From assembly GCF_000702825.1 (NCBI RefSeq), contig NZ_JNKF01000012.1:248001-312000 (forward strand): DNA of 64,000 bases. Direction: 5' to 3'. The notes beneath the pieces were generated by a model. It ran no database searches and was not told the DNA's origin. It saw only the letters and a list, made by a program, of their open reading frames with translations. The position numbers and the translations under genes are program-made. The first letter of the stretch is position 1. Each line of letters starts with the position of its first letter. This DNA is from Prevotella sp. P6B1 (GTDB lineage: Bacteria; Bacteroidota; Bacteroidia; Bacteroidales; Bacteroidaceae). Positions 35,579-45,950 of the stretch are shown piece after piece.

Positions 35579-37368
35579 AGAAGATCATATCTTTATTACT
35601 TTTATCCCTATCAACAATGGCTGTCATGGCGGCCGATACGTACATCTCCAATGTCTATGGTAGGAGCTACCAACTACTCAATGGCAAATGGGATGCGATT
35701 GTTGATCCCTACGATGCAGGACGTGGAGCCAGGATTTTCTTAAATCAGAAGCCCACAGGGAAAAGCGACTTTTATGAATATGCCTTTGAAAATGGCATGC
35801 GCCTGAATGTTCCTGGCGACTGGAACTCCCAAAACACAGAGCTGAAGTATTACGAAGGGACGATTTGGTATTCACGCCATTTCAATGTCCGAAAAGTTGG
35901 TACAGAACGACGTTTTCTCTATTTCTGCGGGGTAAGCTACCGCTGCAATATCTACCTCAATGGTGCGCTCATCGGTTCACACGAAGGTTCATTTACGCCT
36001 TTTCAGTTTGAAGTCACCGATAAACTGAAGGATGGTGATAATAATCTCATAGTTGAGGTGAACAACCGTCGCCAGCAAGATGCCATCCCCGCATTGTCGT
36101 TTGATTGGTGGAACTATGGTGGAATTACACGCGATGTGATGCTCGTTACCCTTCCTCAGACCTATATCAGCGATTACTTTATTCAATTAGACAAACATCT
36201 GCCGAACGTGATTCATGCAGAAGTCAGTCTCTCTGACGAGAAAGCTGACGAGACGATAACGCTACGCATACCTGATTTATCAACGAGCATCAAGATGAAA
36301 ACCGACAAATCTGGGAAAGCAAAGAAAACCTTCAGGATAAACAAATTACAACGCTGGTCACCAACACTTCCTAAGCTCTATGATGTAGAGATAGAAACAA
36401 ATACGGATCAAGTCAGCGAGCGCATCGGATTCCGAAACATTGAAACGGCAGGTACAAAAATCATGCTGAACGGGAAAGAGGTTTTCCTGCGAAGTGTCTC
36501 TTTCCACGAAGAGATTCCTCAGCGCATGGGACGTGCCTGCACGCCTGGCGATGCCGAGTTTCTGCTTAGCGAGGCCAAGGCTTTAGGAGTAAACATGGTA
36601 CGTTTGGCACATTATCAACAAAATGAGTATATTGTGCGTCGTGCCGAAGAGATGGGTATCATGCTTTGGCAGGAGATTCCTGTATGGCAAGCCATCGATT
36701 TCACCAACAAGGAAACTCTTGCCAAGGCTCAGCAGATGCTTCTTGAGACCATCAAACGGGATCGCAACCGTTGTGCCGATTGTTTCTGGGGCATTGCCAA
36801 CGAAACCCGCCCTTCAGAAGCACGCCATGCATTCCTCACGACACTGCTTGAGACTGGCAAAGACATAGATACCACCCGACTCTTTGTGGGAGCTTTTGAC
36901 AACGTGTATTTCCAGCAGTCATCACAACACTTCGAGATGCACGACGCGTTTATCAACCAACTCGACATGATTGGTGTAAACAAATATATGGGCTGGTACG
37001 CAGCCTGGCCACTATCTCCTGAGAAATGCATCTGGCAAGTAGCCGAGAACAAACCACTCTTCATCTCAGAATTTGGAGGCGAGGCCTTATATGGACAGTC
37101 GGGCGATGAAACAGTAGCCTCTTCATGGAGCGAAGACTATCAAGCCAAGCTCTATCACGACAATCTCACCATGTTCAAGGGCATTCCTAACCTCGTTGGT
37201 ATTTCACCATGGGTTCTGTTCGACTTCCGTTCCCCCACCCGTTTCCATCCTCGCAATCAGGAAGGCTGGAACCGCAAAGGACTTGTCTCCGATCAGGGAC
37301 AGAGAAAGAAAGCATGGTATATCATGCATGATTTCTACAACCAGATGAAAATGAAATACGAATTTTAA
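35575..37368 (+). CDS. GH2 glycosidase with beta-glucuronidase-like signature
   Basis: A 597-residue exported GH2 enzyme (signal peptide about 1-19). It has the sugar-binding, Ig-like and barrel domains of GH2. Acid/base Glu410 lies in WGIANE and nucleophile Glu499 in FISEFGGEA. An N-x-K motif (Asn566, Lys568 in WNRKGLV) corresponds to the uronate-binding motif of bacterial beta-glucuronidases; length and N-terminus (LLNGKWDAIVDPYDAG) also fit. N-x-K-like sequences occur in some other GH2 enzymes, so glucuronidase or galacturonidase activity is likely rather than certain. Confidence 0.8.
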   Translation: MKKIISLLLLSLSTMAVMAADTYISNVYGRSYQLLNGKWDAIVDPYDAGRGARIFLNQKPTGKSDFYEYAFENGMRLNVPGDWNSQNTELKYYEGTIWYSRHFNVRKVGTERRFLYFCGVSYRCNIYLNGALIGSHEGSFTPFQFEVTDKLKDGDNNLIVEVNNRRQQDAIPALSFDWWNYGGITRDVMLVTLPQTYISDYFIQLDKHLPNVIHAEVSLSDEKADETITLRIPDLSTSIKMKTDKSGKAKKTFRINKLQRWSPTLPKLYDVEIETNTDQVSERIGFRNIETAGTKIMLNGKEVFLRSVSFHEEIPQRMGRACTPGDAEFLLSEAKALGVNMVRLAHYQQNEYIVRRAEEMGIMLWQEIPVWQAIDFTNKETLAKAQQMLLETIKRDRNRCADCFWGIANETRPSEARHAFLTTLLETGKDIDTTRLFVGAFDNVYFQQSSQHFEMHDAFINQLDMIGVNKYMGWYAAWPLSPEKCIWQVAENKPLFISEFGGEALYGQSGDETVASSWSEDYQAKLYHDNLTMFKGIPNLVGISPWVLFDFRSPTRFHPRNQEGWNRKGLVSDQGQRKKAWYIMHDFYNQMKMKYEF

Positions 37369-37379
37369 ACCACTTTTCA

Positions 37380-40373
37380 ATGATACACAATCCTATGATA
37401 AGAATCAAACAGCTACTGCTCATCGTTATCCTGACTTTAGCAACCTCAGTCAGTGCAAAAGACGGCATTGTCCGCATCCTGGCCATCGGTAACAGTTTCT
37501 CTGAGGATGCCGTCGAGCAGAACCTTCATGAGTTGGCTGCTTCCGACGGTCATCAGACCATTATAGCCAACCTGTATATTGGAGGCTGTTCTTTGGAACG
37601 CCATCTGAATAACGCACGAAACAACACCCCTGACTATCGCTATCGAAAGATCGGGACAGACGGTATTCGCAAACAGTCAGACCACATGACCCTCCAGCAT
37701 GCATTAACAGATGAGAAATGGGATTACATCTCTCTTCAACAAGCCAGTGGTTTGTCTGGACGTTATGAAACCTATGCCCCCTACTTCCCAGAGTTGCTGA
37801 CTTATGTAAAATCGTTAGCACCAAAGGGGTGCAAGATTATCTGGCACCAGACATGGGCCTACTCCATCGATTCGTCACACGGTGCATTCAAGGATTATGG
37901 ACATCAGCAGATGCGTATGTATCAGGCAATCATGGACTGCTCGCAACGCGCCATTAAGGAAAATGGTCTTTACATGGTTATTCCCTCGGGTACTGCGATT
38001 CAGAATGCACGCACCACGTTTTTGGGCGACAACATGAACCGTGATGGTTACCATCTGAATCTGTCCTATGGCCGTTATACCGCAGCTTGCACATGGTATG
38101 AAGCCATCTTCCATAAAAACGTAGTTGGCAACAGATTCGCGCCTCAGGGTATGCATCCCGACATTGTGAATGTGTGTCAGCAGGCTGCACATGCTGCAGT
38201 GCTTAAGCCATTCGAGGTGACCATTCTCAGCAACATGAAACCAAACGATGTATTATACAAGAATCCATCCATACCGATAGATATCCGTGTCAACGACCTT
38301 CTCTCTCGCATGACCCTGAAAGAAAAGATCATGCAAATCAACCAATACACCCTTGGTACCAACAATATTGAGAACAACAAAGGTGTTGAGGTGAAGCAGA
38401 TTCCTGCCGAGATCGGGTCGCTCATCTACTTCCCCACAGACCCAGAGCTACGCAACCGTATGCAGCGTCATGCCATGAACGATTCAAGGTTGGGGATTCC
38501 CATTCTTTTCGGATATGATTGTATTCACGGATTCCGTACCATCTTCCCTATTCCATTAGCCCAGGCTTGTAGCTGGAATGTGCCCTTATTTGAAAAGGGC
38601 TGCCGCGTAGCTGCACAGGAATGTCGCATGAGTGGTGTCGACTGGACGTTCTCGCCCATGATTGATGTCAGTCGCGATCCTCGATGGGGACGTGTAGCAG
38701 AAAGCTTTGGCGAAGATCCTTATGCCAACGCCACCTTTGGCAGTGCTGCCGTGCGTGGCTATCAGGGCCGGAACATGTCAGATAGTCTGTCAATAGCAGC
38801 ATGTCTGAAACACTATGTGGGCTATGGTGCTTCCGAGGCTGGTCGTGATTACGTCTATACCGAGATTTCCAGACAGTCACTTTGGGATACTTATCTTCCT
38901 CCCTTTGAAAAGTGCGTACAGGCAGGTGCAGCTACGCTGATGAGTTCGTTCAATAATATCAGCGGCATTCCTTCTTCGGCCAATCACTACACACTGACTG
39001 AAGTGCTACGCAAAAAATGGGGATTCCGTGGGCTCATGGTATCCGACTGGGGCGCTGTTGAACAGCTCGTCCATCAGAACATGGCTCGCGACCTGAAGGA
39101 AGCTGGTCAGCTCGCACTCAATGCCGGTGTGGATATGGACATGATGTCGCATGCCTACGACACCTATCTTGAGACGCTCGTCGATGAGGGAAAGATTTCA
39201 ACAAGCACACTTGATGAGGCTGTTCGCCGTACACTACGAGTTAAATTCCAATTGGGATTATTTGAACATCCTTACACGCCTGTATCAAAACCAGAAAATC
39301 GTTTTCTGCGTCCACAGAGTGTAGCGGCAGCCCGCCAGATGGCAGCCGAGTCGATGGTCCTCTTGAAGAATGAGCACCAAGTACTACCTTTGAAGCAGGG
39401 ATTGAAGATTCTTGTAACAGGTCCTGTTGCCGATGCGACTCACGATCTACTGGGTTGTTGGTGGGGACATGGTGAGGATGGCGACATCGAAAAACTCAAC
39501 GAGAGTATACAGAAAGAGTTTGGGTCGCAGGCAGAGGTTCGTTATATCAAAGGGTGCGATTTCGATGGCACTGATGAGCGTCAGTTCAAACAGGTAGAGA
39601 AACTCTCTCGTTGGGCAGATATTGTTATCACGTGTGTGGGCGAAAAAGGTTCATGGAGTGGTGAGAATAATTCGCATGCAGACATTGCGCTCCCTACAAT
39701 CCAGCGTCATCTCATCCAATGTGTCAAAGCTTCGGCCAAACAGCTGGTACTGGTACTTGCCAATGGTCGGCCTATGATTATTACAGATGAAGTTGCCATG
39801 GCCGATGCCGTTATTGAGATGTGGCAACCTGGCCTTTATGGAGGTTCGGCAGTGGCAGGTATTCTGTCTGGTCGCATAAACCCTTCAGGTCGTCTGGCTA
39901 TGACTTTTCCCTATTCTCAAGGACAGATTCCCATCTACTATGGACGCCGTCATAGTGCCCGTCCACATCAGGGGTTCTATAAAGATCAGACCAGCGAACC
40001 ACTCTATCCGTTTGGCTATGGTCTCAGCTACACCACATTCGCTTACGGTGAGCCCCATACGAATTCACATGAAGTAAAAGCTGGCGATAAGTTCGATGTC
40101 ATCATACCAGTAACCAATACTGGTCAGCGTGATGGTTTGGAGACCGTCTTCTGGTATGTCTCTGACCCCTATGGAAAGATTACACGTCCTGCACAGGAGT
40201 TGAAACATTTTGAAAAGAAACTGATCAAGAAAGGCGAGACCGTTGATTTCGTATTCCATGTGAATGTCAATCGCGACTTCGGTTATGTTGATAGCGAGGG
40301 GAAACGTTTTGTTGAGCCGGGCGACATCATGATTCTTGTTGGTGATAAGAAACTTAAGTTCACAATCAAATAA
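37380..40373 (+). CDS. DUF4886/SGNH-like domain fused to GH3 glycosidase
   Basis: A 997-residue exported fusion. After a signal peptide (about 1-26), residues 30-285 form an SGNH-like DUF4886 domain with candidate Ser39 (IGNSFSED) and the Asp222/His225 pair (RDGYHL). Residues about 295-997 are a complete GH3 beta-glycosidase: LLSRMTLKEKI, FSPMIDVSRDPRWGR, the LKHY segment, nucleophile Asp556 (GLMVSDWGAV), and a C-terminal fibronectin-like domain. The layout would pair ester removal with beta-glycoside cleavage. The overlap of its stop with the next ATG (TAATG) shows operon coupling. Whether DUF4886 is an esterase here is inferred. Confidence 0.83.
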   Translation: MIHNPMIRIKQLLLIVILTLATSVSAKDGIVRILAIGNSFSEDAVEQNLHELAASDGHQTIIANLYIGGCSLERHLNNARNNTPDYRYRKIGTDGIRKQSDHMTLQHALTDEKWDYISLQQASGLSGRYETYAPYFPELLTYVKSLAPKGCKIIWHQTWAYSIDSSHGAFKDYGHQQMRMYQAIMDCSQRAIKENGLYMVIPSGTAIQNARTTFLGDNMNRDGYHLNLSYGRYTAACTWYEAIFHKNVVGNRFAPQGMHPDIVNVCQQAAHAAVLKPFEVTILSNMKPNDVLYKNPSIPIDIRVNDLLSRMTLKEKIMQINQYTLGTNNIENNKGVEVKQIPAEIGSLIYFPTDPELRNRMQRHAMNDSRLGIPILFGYDCIHGFRTIFPIPLAQACSWNVPLFEKGCRVAAQECRMSGVDWTFSPMIDVSRDPRWGRVAESFGEDPYANATFGSAAVRGYQGRNMSDSLSIAACLKHYVGYGASEAGRDYVYTEISRQSLWDTYLPPFEKCVQAGAATLMSSFNNISGIPSSANHYTLTEVLRKKWGFRGLMVSDWGAVEQLVHQNMARDLKEAGQLALNAGVDMDMMSHAYDTYLETLVDEGKISTSTLDEAVRRTLRVKFQLGLFEHPYTPVSKPENRFLRPQSVAAARQMAAESMVLLKNEHQVLPLKQGLKILVTGPVADATHDLLGCWWGHGEDGDIEKLNESIQKEFGSQAEVRYIKGCDFDGTDERQFKQVEKLSRWADIVITCVGEKGSWSGENNSHADIALPTIQRHLIQCVKASAKQLVLVLANGRPMIITDEVAMADAVIEMWQPGLYGGSAVAGILSGRINPSGRLAMTFPYSQGQIPIYYGRRHSARPHQGFYKDQTSEPLYPFGYGLSYTTFAYGEPHTNSHEVKAGDKFDVIIPVTNTGQRDGLETVFWYVSDPYGKITRPAQELKHFEKKLIKKGETVDFVFHVNVNRDFGYVDSEGKRFVEPGDIMILVGDKKLKFTIK

Positions 40374-42844
40374 TGCAGTTATTCTTTCAACATATCAGGC
40401 TTTTTCTTCTACTATGCAGCTGCTTTAGCATAGCCACTCTTTTTGCTCAGCGCACAGTAACCGAACTCAGTACAGGATGGCGCTTTGCTTTAGGCGAAAG
40501 GGCAGGAGCCGAAGCCACATACTATGACGATAAAGCATGGCAGGAAGTACGCGTTCCTCATGACTATGCCATCCTTGGACCATTCAGTCGCGACAACGAT
40601 CTTCAGGACGTACGTAACATTCAGAATGGTGAGACACAAGTAAACCGCAAGACTGGGCGCACTGGTGGTCTGCCCTACTATGGAAAAGCCTGGTATCGTC
40701 GCTCATTCACGGTAAAAGGCAAAGGCCGTTGGTTCATCTATTTCGACGGCGCCATGAGCGAAGCTACCATCTTTGTCAACGGCACCAAGGTGGCGTTTCA
40801 GCCAAATGGCTATGCAGCCTTTGAAATAGATGTCACTCCTCATGTACATCAGGGGAACAACATATTAGCTATCCAACTGGATGCCAAAGCACACTCTTCG
40901 CGCTGGTATCCTGGCGCAGGTCTTTTCCGCAAGGTTGAACTACTACATACTGCCAGTCATTACATCCCCTTATGGGGGACTCATGCCATTCCCCTCTTGC
41001 AAGGCGAACAAGGCATTATCAATCTGACCACCCGTATTTGCGGAGGTAATCAGGAGGTCATGCTTCAGAGTCAGCTTTTAGATGCGCAAGGTCATGTTGT
41101 CGCTCAGACCATAAACAAGCTGAAAGAACAGGACTCATCCCTATGCCATCAGAGGATCGTTATTGACAAGCCGCAGTTATGGAGCCCGGAAAGTCCTTAT
41201 CTCTATCGGTTGGTGCAACAGGTTATATGGCGAGGCAAGGTCGTTGACAAACAAGTACAGTCTATCGGTATCCGTTCGGTAGCGTTTCGCCCATACGAAG
41301 GATTTTTTCTCAATGGTCAGCGACACAGTATTCAAGGCGTATGCCTCCACCACGACTACGGCATGCTTGGAACGGCAGTCAACGAGTCGGCTCTTCGCTA
41401 CCGTCTGCAGTTACTCAAGGATATGGGATGCGACGCCATTCGCACATCGCATAACCTCCCATCATCGCTTCTGGCTCAGCTCTGCGATGAGTTAGGATTC
41501 ATGCTTATGATCGAGCCGTTTGATGAATGGGATACGCCCAAATGCGAGAATGGATTTCATCGATACTTCGACAAGTATGCCGATGACCTCGTCCGCCAGA
41601 TGGTACGCCATTTTCGCAATCACCCCAGCGTAGTACTATGGGGCATCGGCAACGAAGTACCCAACCAGCGCGATGAAAACGGTTGGAAACTTGTTCAGCA
41701 TTTCCAGCAGATATGCCACGAAGAGGATGCCAGCCGTTCCGTTACAGTATGTATGGACCAGATTCCCTATGTACTGAAAAACGGATTCGAGCGCGAGATT
41801 GATATTCCTGGCATCAACTACAACACCCAGAACTACCCCCAAGCCTATGCCCAATGGCGGCAACATATCATCTTAGGGTCAGAAACTGCCTCAACAGTCA
41901 GTTCACGTGGTGTATATAAATTTCCAGTACAACTACGGGAAATGGCTATGTATGATGATCACCAATCATCAAGCTACGATGTAGAGTACTGTAGCTGGAG
42001 CAACACACCTGATACCGACTTCGCGCTTGCAGATGATAACCCATGGTATGCCGGACAATTTGTTTGGACGGGATTCGACTATCTTGGTGAGCCGACACCT
42101 TATAATAATGACAGTTGGCCCAGTCATAGTTCTGTTTTCGGCATCATCGATCTGGCAAATATCCCTAAGGACCGCTATTATCTCTATCGCAGCAAATGGA
42201 ATCGTCAGGCGCATACACTTCATGTACTCCCCCACTGGACATGGCCAGGACGCGAAGGCCTCATCACACCAGTCATGGTCTATACCGACTATCCTGAAGC
42301 CGAACTCTTTGTCAATGGCCGCAGCATGGGACGACAGCGTAAACTGTCGGCGACAGAAGTTGCCACTTCGCTGCATGACTCACTGGCATTGCTACGCCGT
42401 TACCGGCTCATCTGGGACAACGTCAAATACGAGCCAGGGCAGATTCAGGTTGTTGCTTATGACTCTATGGGACGTGCCACCTTGAACAAAACTATCAAGA
42501 CCGCAGGTGCACCTCATCATCTTGTTGTTGAGACCATCAACGATACAATCAGCCAAAGCGATGGAAGCCTGGCCTTCCTCCGGGTGTCAGTGGTTGACAA
42601 GGAGGGGCAGCTCTGTCCAGATGATAACCGCTTGGTCAGTTTCTCTGTTTCAGGTGTAGGCAGATATGTGGCAGCTGCCAATGGAGACCCTACCGATCTC
42701 CACCAGTATCACCTGCCCCAGATGCCACTTTTCCATGGTCAGCTGATGGCTACCGTTTCAGCCCTGGGCCGTAAGGGAATCATCAGATTTACCGCCCAAG
42801 CAGATGGCATAGCCCCCTGTACATTCACACTGATAACAAAATAA
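40373..42844 (+). CDS. GH2 beta-galactosidase-type enzyme
   Basis: An 823-residue exported GH2 enzyme. Sugar-binding domain motifs include VPHDYAI, WYRRSF and SSRWYPGAG. The acid/base is Glu428 in LWGIGNEVPNQRD, and the candidate nucleophile is Glu504 in LGSETAS. C-terminal beta domains of DUF4982-like type (around 615-690: VMVYTDYPEAELFVNG) and a final Ig-like portion follow. This architecture is common for Bacteroidetes beta-galactosidases. It lacks the N-x-K motif of the neighbouring GH2, consistent with a neutral sugar substrate. Confidence 0.85.
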   Translation: MQLFFQHIRLFLLLCSCFSIATLFAQRTVTELSTGWRFALGERAGAEATYYDDKAWQEVRVPHDYAILGPFSRDNDLQDVRNIQNGETQVNRKTGRTGGLPYYGKAWYRRSFTVKGKGRWFIYFDGAMSEATIFVNGTKVAFQPNGYAAFEIDVTPHVHQGNNILAIQLDAKAHSSRWYPGAGLFRKVELLHTASHYIPLWGTHAIPLLQGEQGIINLTTRICGGNQEVMLQSQLLDAQGHVVAQTINKLKEQDSSLCHQRIVIDKPQLWSPESPYLYRLVQQVIWRGKVVDKQVQSIGIRSVAFRPYEGFFLNGQRHSIQGVCLHHDYGMLGTAVNESALRYRLQLLKDMGCDAIRTSHNLPSSLLAQLCDELGFMLMIEPFDEWDTPKCENGFHRYFDKYADDLVRQMVRHFRNHPSVVLWGIGNEVPNQRDENGWKLVQHFQQICHEEDASRSVTVCMDQIPYVLKNGFEREIDIPGINYNTQNYPQAYAQWRQHIILGSETASTVSSRGVYKFPVQLREMAMYDDHQSSSYDVEYCSWSNTPDTDFALADDNPWYAGQFVWTGFDYLGEPTPYNNDSWPSHSSVFGIIDLANIPKDRYYLYRSKWNRQAHTLHVLPHWTWPGREGLITPVMVYTDYPEAELFVNGRSMGRQRKLSATEVATSLHDSLALLRRYRLIWDNVKYEPGQIQVVAYDSMGRATLNKTIKTAGAPHHLVVETINDTISQSDGSLAFLRVSVVDKEGQLCPDDNRLVSFSVSGVGRYVAAANGDPTDLHQYHLPQMPLFHGQLMATVSALGRKGIIRFTAQADGIAPCTFTLITK

Positions 42845-42856
42845 CATTGACAGAAT

Positions 42857-45301
42857 ATGAAAAAATTATTGTATTTACTTTTATGCTTCTCAGCGTTCAG
42901 CCCTGCTAAGGCTCAAATCATTGATGAGTCAGCCAAGCAACGGGCCAAACAATTAGTCAGCCAGATGACACTCCGCGAGAAAATCGACTATCTCGGCGGT
43001 GAGACCTCGTTCTCCTTACGTGCCATTCCACGACTGAACATACCACGTATTCTCCTTGCCGATGGTCCGCAAGGCATCCGTAATCATGCCCCACACAGTA
43101 CACTCTATCCTTCAGGCATACTCACAGCCGCCACATGGGATCGTACACTGGCACGCAAAGTGGGCGAAGGACTTGGCCTTGATGCACGAGCCCGTGGCGT
43201 TGGAATTCTCCTTGGCCCTGGTGTCAACATCTATCGTGCACCAGTGTGCGGTCGAAATTTCGAGTATTTTGGCGAAGACCCGTACCTGACCTCAGAGATT
43301 GCCAGTCAGTACATTCAGGGTGTACAATCGAAGGGTGTCATGGCTACCATCAAACACTTTGCAGCAAATAATCAGGAATGGAATCGTCATCACGCCAGTT
43401 CAAATATCGACGAGCGTACCCTTTTTGAAATTTATTTCCCTGCGTTCCGCAAAGCTATCCAGGAGGCACATGTAGGCGCAGTCATGAACAGCTATAATCT
43501 ACTCAATGGGGTTCACGCCACAGAAAACGAATGGCTCAACGTCCATGTGCTACGCAATACCTGGGGATTCGACGGACTACTCATGTCCGACTGGACCTCT
43601 GTCTATAGCGTAGTCAACACAGCCAATCACGGACTCGACCTCGAGATGCCTAAAGGCCGTTATATGAACTACGACAATCTGATGCCAGCCATCAGGAAAG
43701 GTCTCGTCACCGAAAAGACCATAGACCTGAAAGTCCAGCATATCCTGCAGTCGCTCATTGCCTTTGGACTGCTCGACCGCGAGCAGAAGGACACCACACT
43801 ACCACTCGATAATCCAGCCACTCGACAAATGGCGCTCGACATTGCACGTGGAGGTATCGTGATGTTAAAAAACGAAGACCATGTGCTGCCACTCCGTGGT
43901 AGCATTGCCATCATAGGCGAGAATGCCGATCAGATAACCACAGGTGGCGGCAGTGGAAATGTCAGCCCATTCCGTTCAACCACCCTCGCAGATGGTCTGA
44001 AGGCAACTGGAAGAAAGATCATCCAACTGACCGACAATGTCATCTTTGATGATATCTCTACTCAGGTGTATGCCGACGAAGCCATGACACAACATGGTTA
44101 TCAGGCTCAGTATTTCAAGAATCAGAAACTGGAGGGAAGACCTGACTCTACCGGAATCGAACAGCAGATCAACCATACCTGGCGTGCTGCTGCCATTGGT
44201 GCAGGTTTCCCTGCCGACCACTTCTCCGCCCGCTGGACTTGTTACTATCAACCCCAAGCTGATGGTTTGCTGCGTGTATCCTTAGGAGGCGACGATGGCT
44301 ACCGTATCTTTGTTAATGACAGTCTGCTGACCGGCGATTGGGGCAACCACTCCTATTCAAGCCGTGAGAAGACTATCAAGGTAAAAAAAGGTGTAAAATA
44401 CTGCTTCCGACTGGAATATTTCGATAATATCAGCGATGCCTATATCAATTGTAACATACGCCTGCTCAACGAGCAACGCCTGATGGCTGGACTTAAGAAA
44501 GCCAATCATGTGGTCTATGCTACTGGTTTCAATTCAAACATCGAAGGCGAAGGGTTCGACCGTCGCTTTGCGCTCACCGAGTATCAGGAAAGTATGATTC
44601 AGCGTCTGGGGCGCATCCATAAGAATCTGGTTGTTGTTCTCAATGCAGGCGGTGGTGTCGACATGAATCGCTGGCTCTCATCTGCTAAGGCTGTCCTGAT
44701 GGCTTGGTATCCAGGTCAGGAAGGCGGTACCGCACTGGCAGAAATTCTCACAGGCAAACTCTCGCCCAGCGGCAAACTGCCCATTTCCATTGAGCGTCGA
44801 TGGGAAGACAACCCTTGTCATGATAGCTATTATGCCAACGACAAGAATCATGAGTCAACATCAATCACCTATTCCGAAGGCATCTTTACTGGTTATCGCG
44901 GCTACGATGAGTCGGATACCAAGCCGTTATTCCCATTCGGTTTTGGTCTGTCCTATTCTTCTTTTGCTTACTCCAATCTTGCTCTGAAGCCAGTTGCCGA
45001 TGGGGTTGAAGTATCGTTCGACATCAAGAATACTGGAAAATGCGATGCAGCCGAAGTTACAGAGGTTTACGTCAGCGATATAGAGTCGTCAGTAGCCCGC
45101 CCCCAGAAAGAACTCAAAGGTTTTGAGAAAGTGATGCTCAAGAAAGGCGAGCAGAAACATATCACCATTTCTCTACCATCCGACGCCTTTAAATTCTACG
45201 ATATCGATACTCACCAGTTCGTACTCGAACCAGGTCTTTTCAATATTATGGTAGGCGGTTCATCAGACAATCTGCCATTAAAAGGCACTATAAACCTGTA
45301 A
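42857..45301 (+). CDS. GH3 beta-glycosidase with inserted PA14 domain
   Basis: An 814-residue exported enzyme (signal peptide about 1-19). It has the two GH3 domains, LLADGPQG, GPGVNIYR, IKHFAANNQEW and nucleophile Asp245 (LLMSDWTSVY). A PA14 module (about 412-540, ARWTCYYQPQADGLLRVS) is inserted in the C-terminal domain, and a fibronectin-like domain closes the protein. PA14 insertions usually shape the substrate pocket. It is the last enzyme of PUL A: a strong terminator follows 15 bases after the stop. Likely a beta-glucosidase or related exo-enzyme. Confidence 0.87.
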   Translation: MKKLLYLLLCFSAFSPAKAQIIDESAKQRAKQLVSQMTLREKIDYLGGETSFSLRAIPRLNIPRILLADGPQGIRNHAPHSTLYPSGILTAATWDRTLARKVGEGLGLDARARGVGILLGPGVNIYRAPVCGRNFEYFGEDPYLTSEIASQYIQGVQSKGVMATIKHFAANNQEWNRHHASSNIDERTLFEIYFPAFRKAIQEAHVGAVMNSYNLLNGVHATENEWLNVHVLRNTWGFDGLLMSDWTSVYSVVNTANHGLDLEMPKGRYMNYDNLMPAIRKGLVTEKTIDLKVQHILQSLIAFGLLDREQKDTTLPLDNPATRQMALDIARGGIVMLKNEDHVLPLRGSIAIIGENADQITTGGGSGNVSPFRSTTLADGLKATGRKIIQLTDNVIFDDISTQVYADEAMTQHGYQAQYFKNQKLEGRPDSTGIEQQINHTWRAAAIGAGFPADHFSARWTCYYQPQADGLLRVSLGGDDGYRIFVNDSLLTGDWGNHSYSSREKTIKVKKGVKYCFRLEYFDNISDAYINCNIRLLNEQRLMAGLKKANHVVYATGFNSNIEGEGFDRRFALTEYQESMIQRLGRIHKNLVVVLNAGGGVDMNRWLSSAKAVLMAWYPGQEGGTALAEILTGKLSPSGKLPISIERRWEDNPCHDSYYANDKNHESTSITYSEGIFTGYRGYDESDTKPLFPFGFGLSYSSFAYSNLALKPVADGVEVSFDIKNTGKCDAAEVTEVYVSDIESSVARPQKELKGFEKVMLKKGEQKHITISLPSDAFKFYDIDTHQFVLEPGLFNIMVGGSSDNLPLKGTINL

Positions 45302-45316
45302 TATATTGTTATTCAT

Positions 45317-45355
45317 GGAGCCAGCTTTATACTCTATAAGGCTGACTCCTTTTTT
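45317..45355 (+). terminator. Rho-independent terminator closing PUL A
   Basis: A nine-base stem (GGAGCCAGC with GCTGACTCC, one mismatch) extended by an inner TTATA/TATAA pairing is followed by six T. It lies just after the GH3 stop and before the sigma gene of PUL B. Confidence 0.85.
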
Positions 45356-45383
45356 CTGTTCTCCAGAAGTCGTCCACTTCATC

Positions 45384-45938
45384 ATGATCATAGACTTATC
45401 TCAGTATAATAGTTTCTTCATTGAAAATCAGCAACGACTCATTCATTTTGCTTCGGTCTATGTACGAGACAACATGGTTGCAGAAGACTGCGTCATAGAA
45501 ACAATGATGGAATTTTGGGAACGACGACAAAGGCTTCCCGACAATACCAATATACTTGCATGGGTTCTTACTATACTTAAGCACAAGTGCATTGATTATT
45601 TAAGAAAGGAAAGAAGACTACAAAGTTCTAACGACTATAACGATTCTATCTGGGAACTTGATGAACGTATTACTGCTCTTGAGGATTTCGACCCTCATGA
45701 GATTTTCACCCAAGAGATACGCAATATCATCGACAGTACCCTCGATGCCTTACCTCCACAGGCGAAACAAATATTCATTTTATCTACCTATGAGAATAAA
45801 ACTCATCAAGAAATAGCAACTATAACCAACCTCACCCTTCGAGGCGTAGAATACCACTTGTATAAAGCCAAGGATGCGTTAAGACAATCACTAAAGGATT
45901 ATTTACCAGCCATGGTGCTATTTGTTTATTTTTGTTAA
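45384..45938 (+). CDS. ECF sigma-70 factor (PUL B)
   Basis: A 184-residue sigma factor with region 2 (HFASVYVRDNMVAEDCVIET) and region 4 (LPPQAKQIFILSTYENKTHQ, then EIATITNLTLRGVEYHL). The open frame starts at a TTG at 45306, but this would run through the terminator at 45317-45355; the ATG at 45384 gives the same length as the PUL A sigma (184 residues) and starts with a standard N-terminus, so it is preferred. No clear promoter is visible in the short gap after the terminator. Region 4 differs from that of the first sigma, so the two likely read different promoters. Confidence 0.85.
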   Translation: MIIDLSQYNSFFIENQQRLIHFASVYVRDNMVAEDCVIETMMEFWERRQRLPDNTNILAWVLTILKHKCIDYLRKERRLQSSNDYNDSIWELDERITALEDFDPHEIFTQEIRNIIDSTLDALPPQAKQIFILSTYENKTHQEIATITNLTLRGVEYHLYKAKDALRQSLKDYLPAMVLFVYFC

Positions 45939-45950
45939 ATAATCAAGACT

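Noticed and set aside
45306..45383. Longer N-terminus for the PUL B sigma factor starting at TTG
   Set aside because: It would be translated from within a strong terminator hairpin, and the ATG at 45384 gives a normal 184-residue sigma factor.
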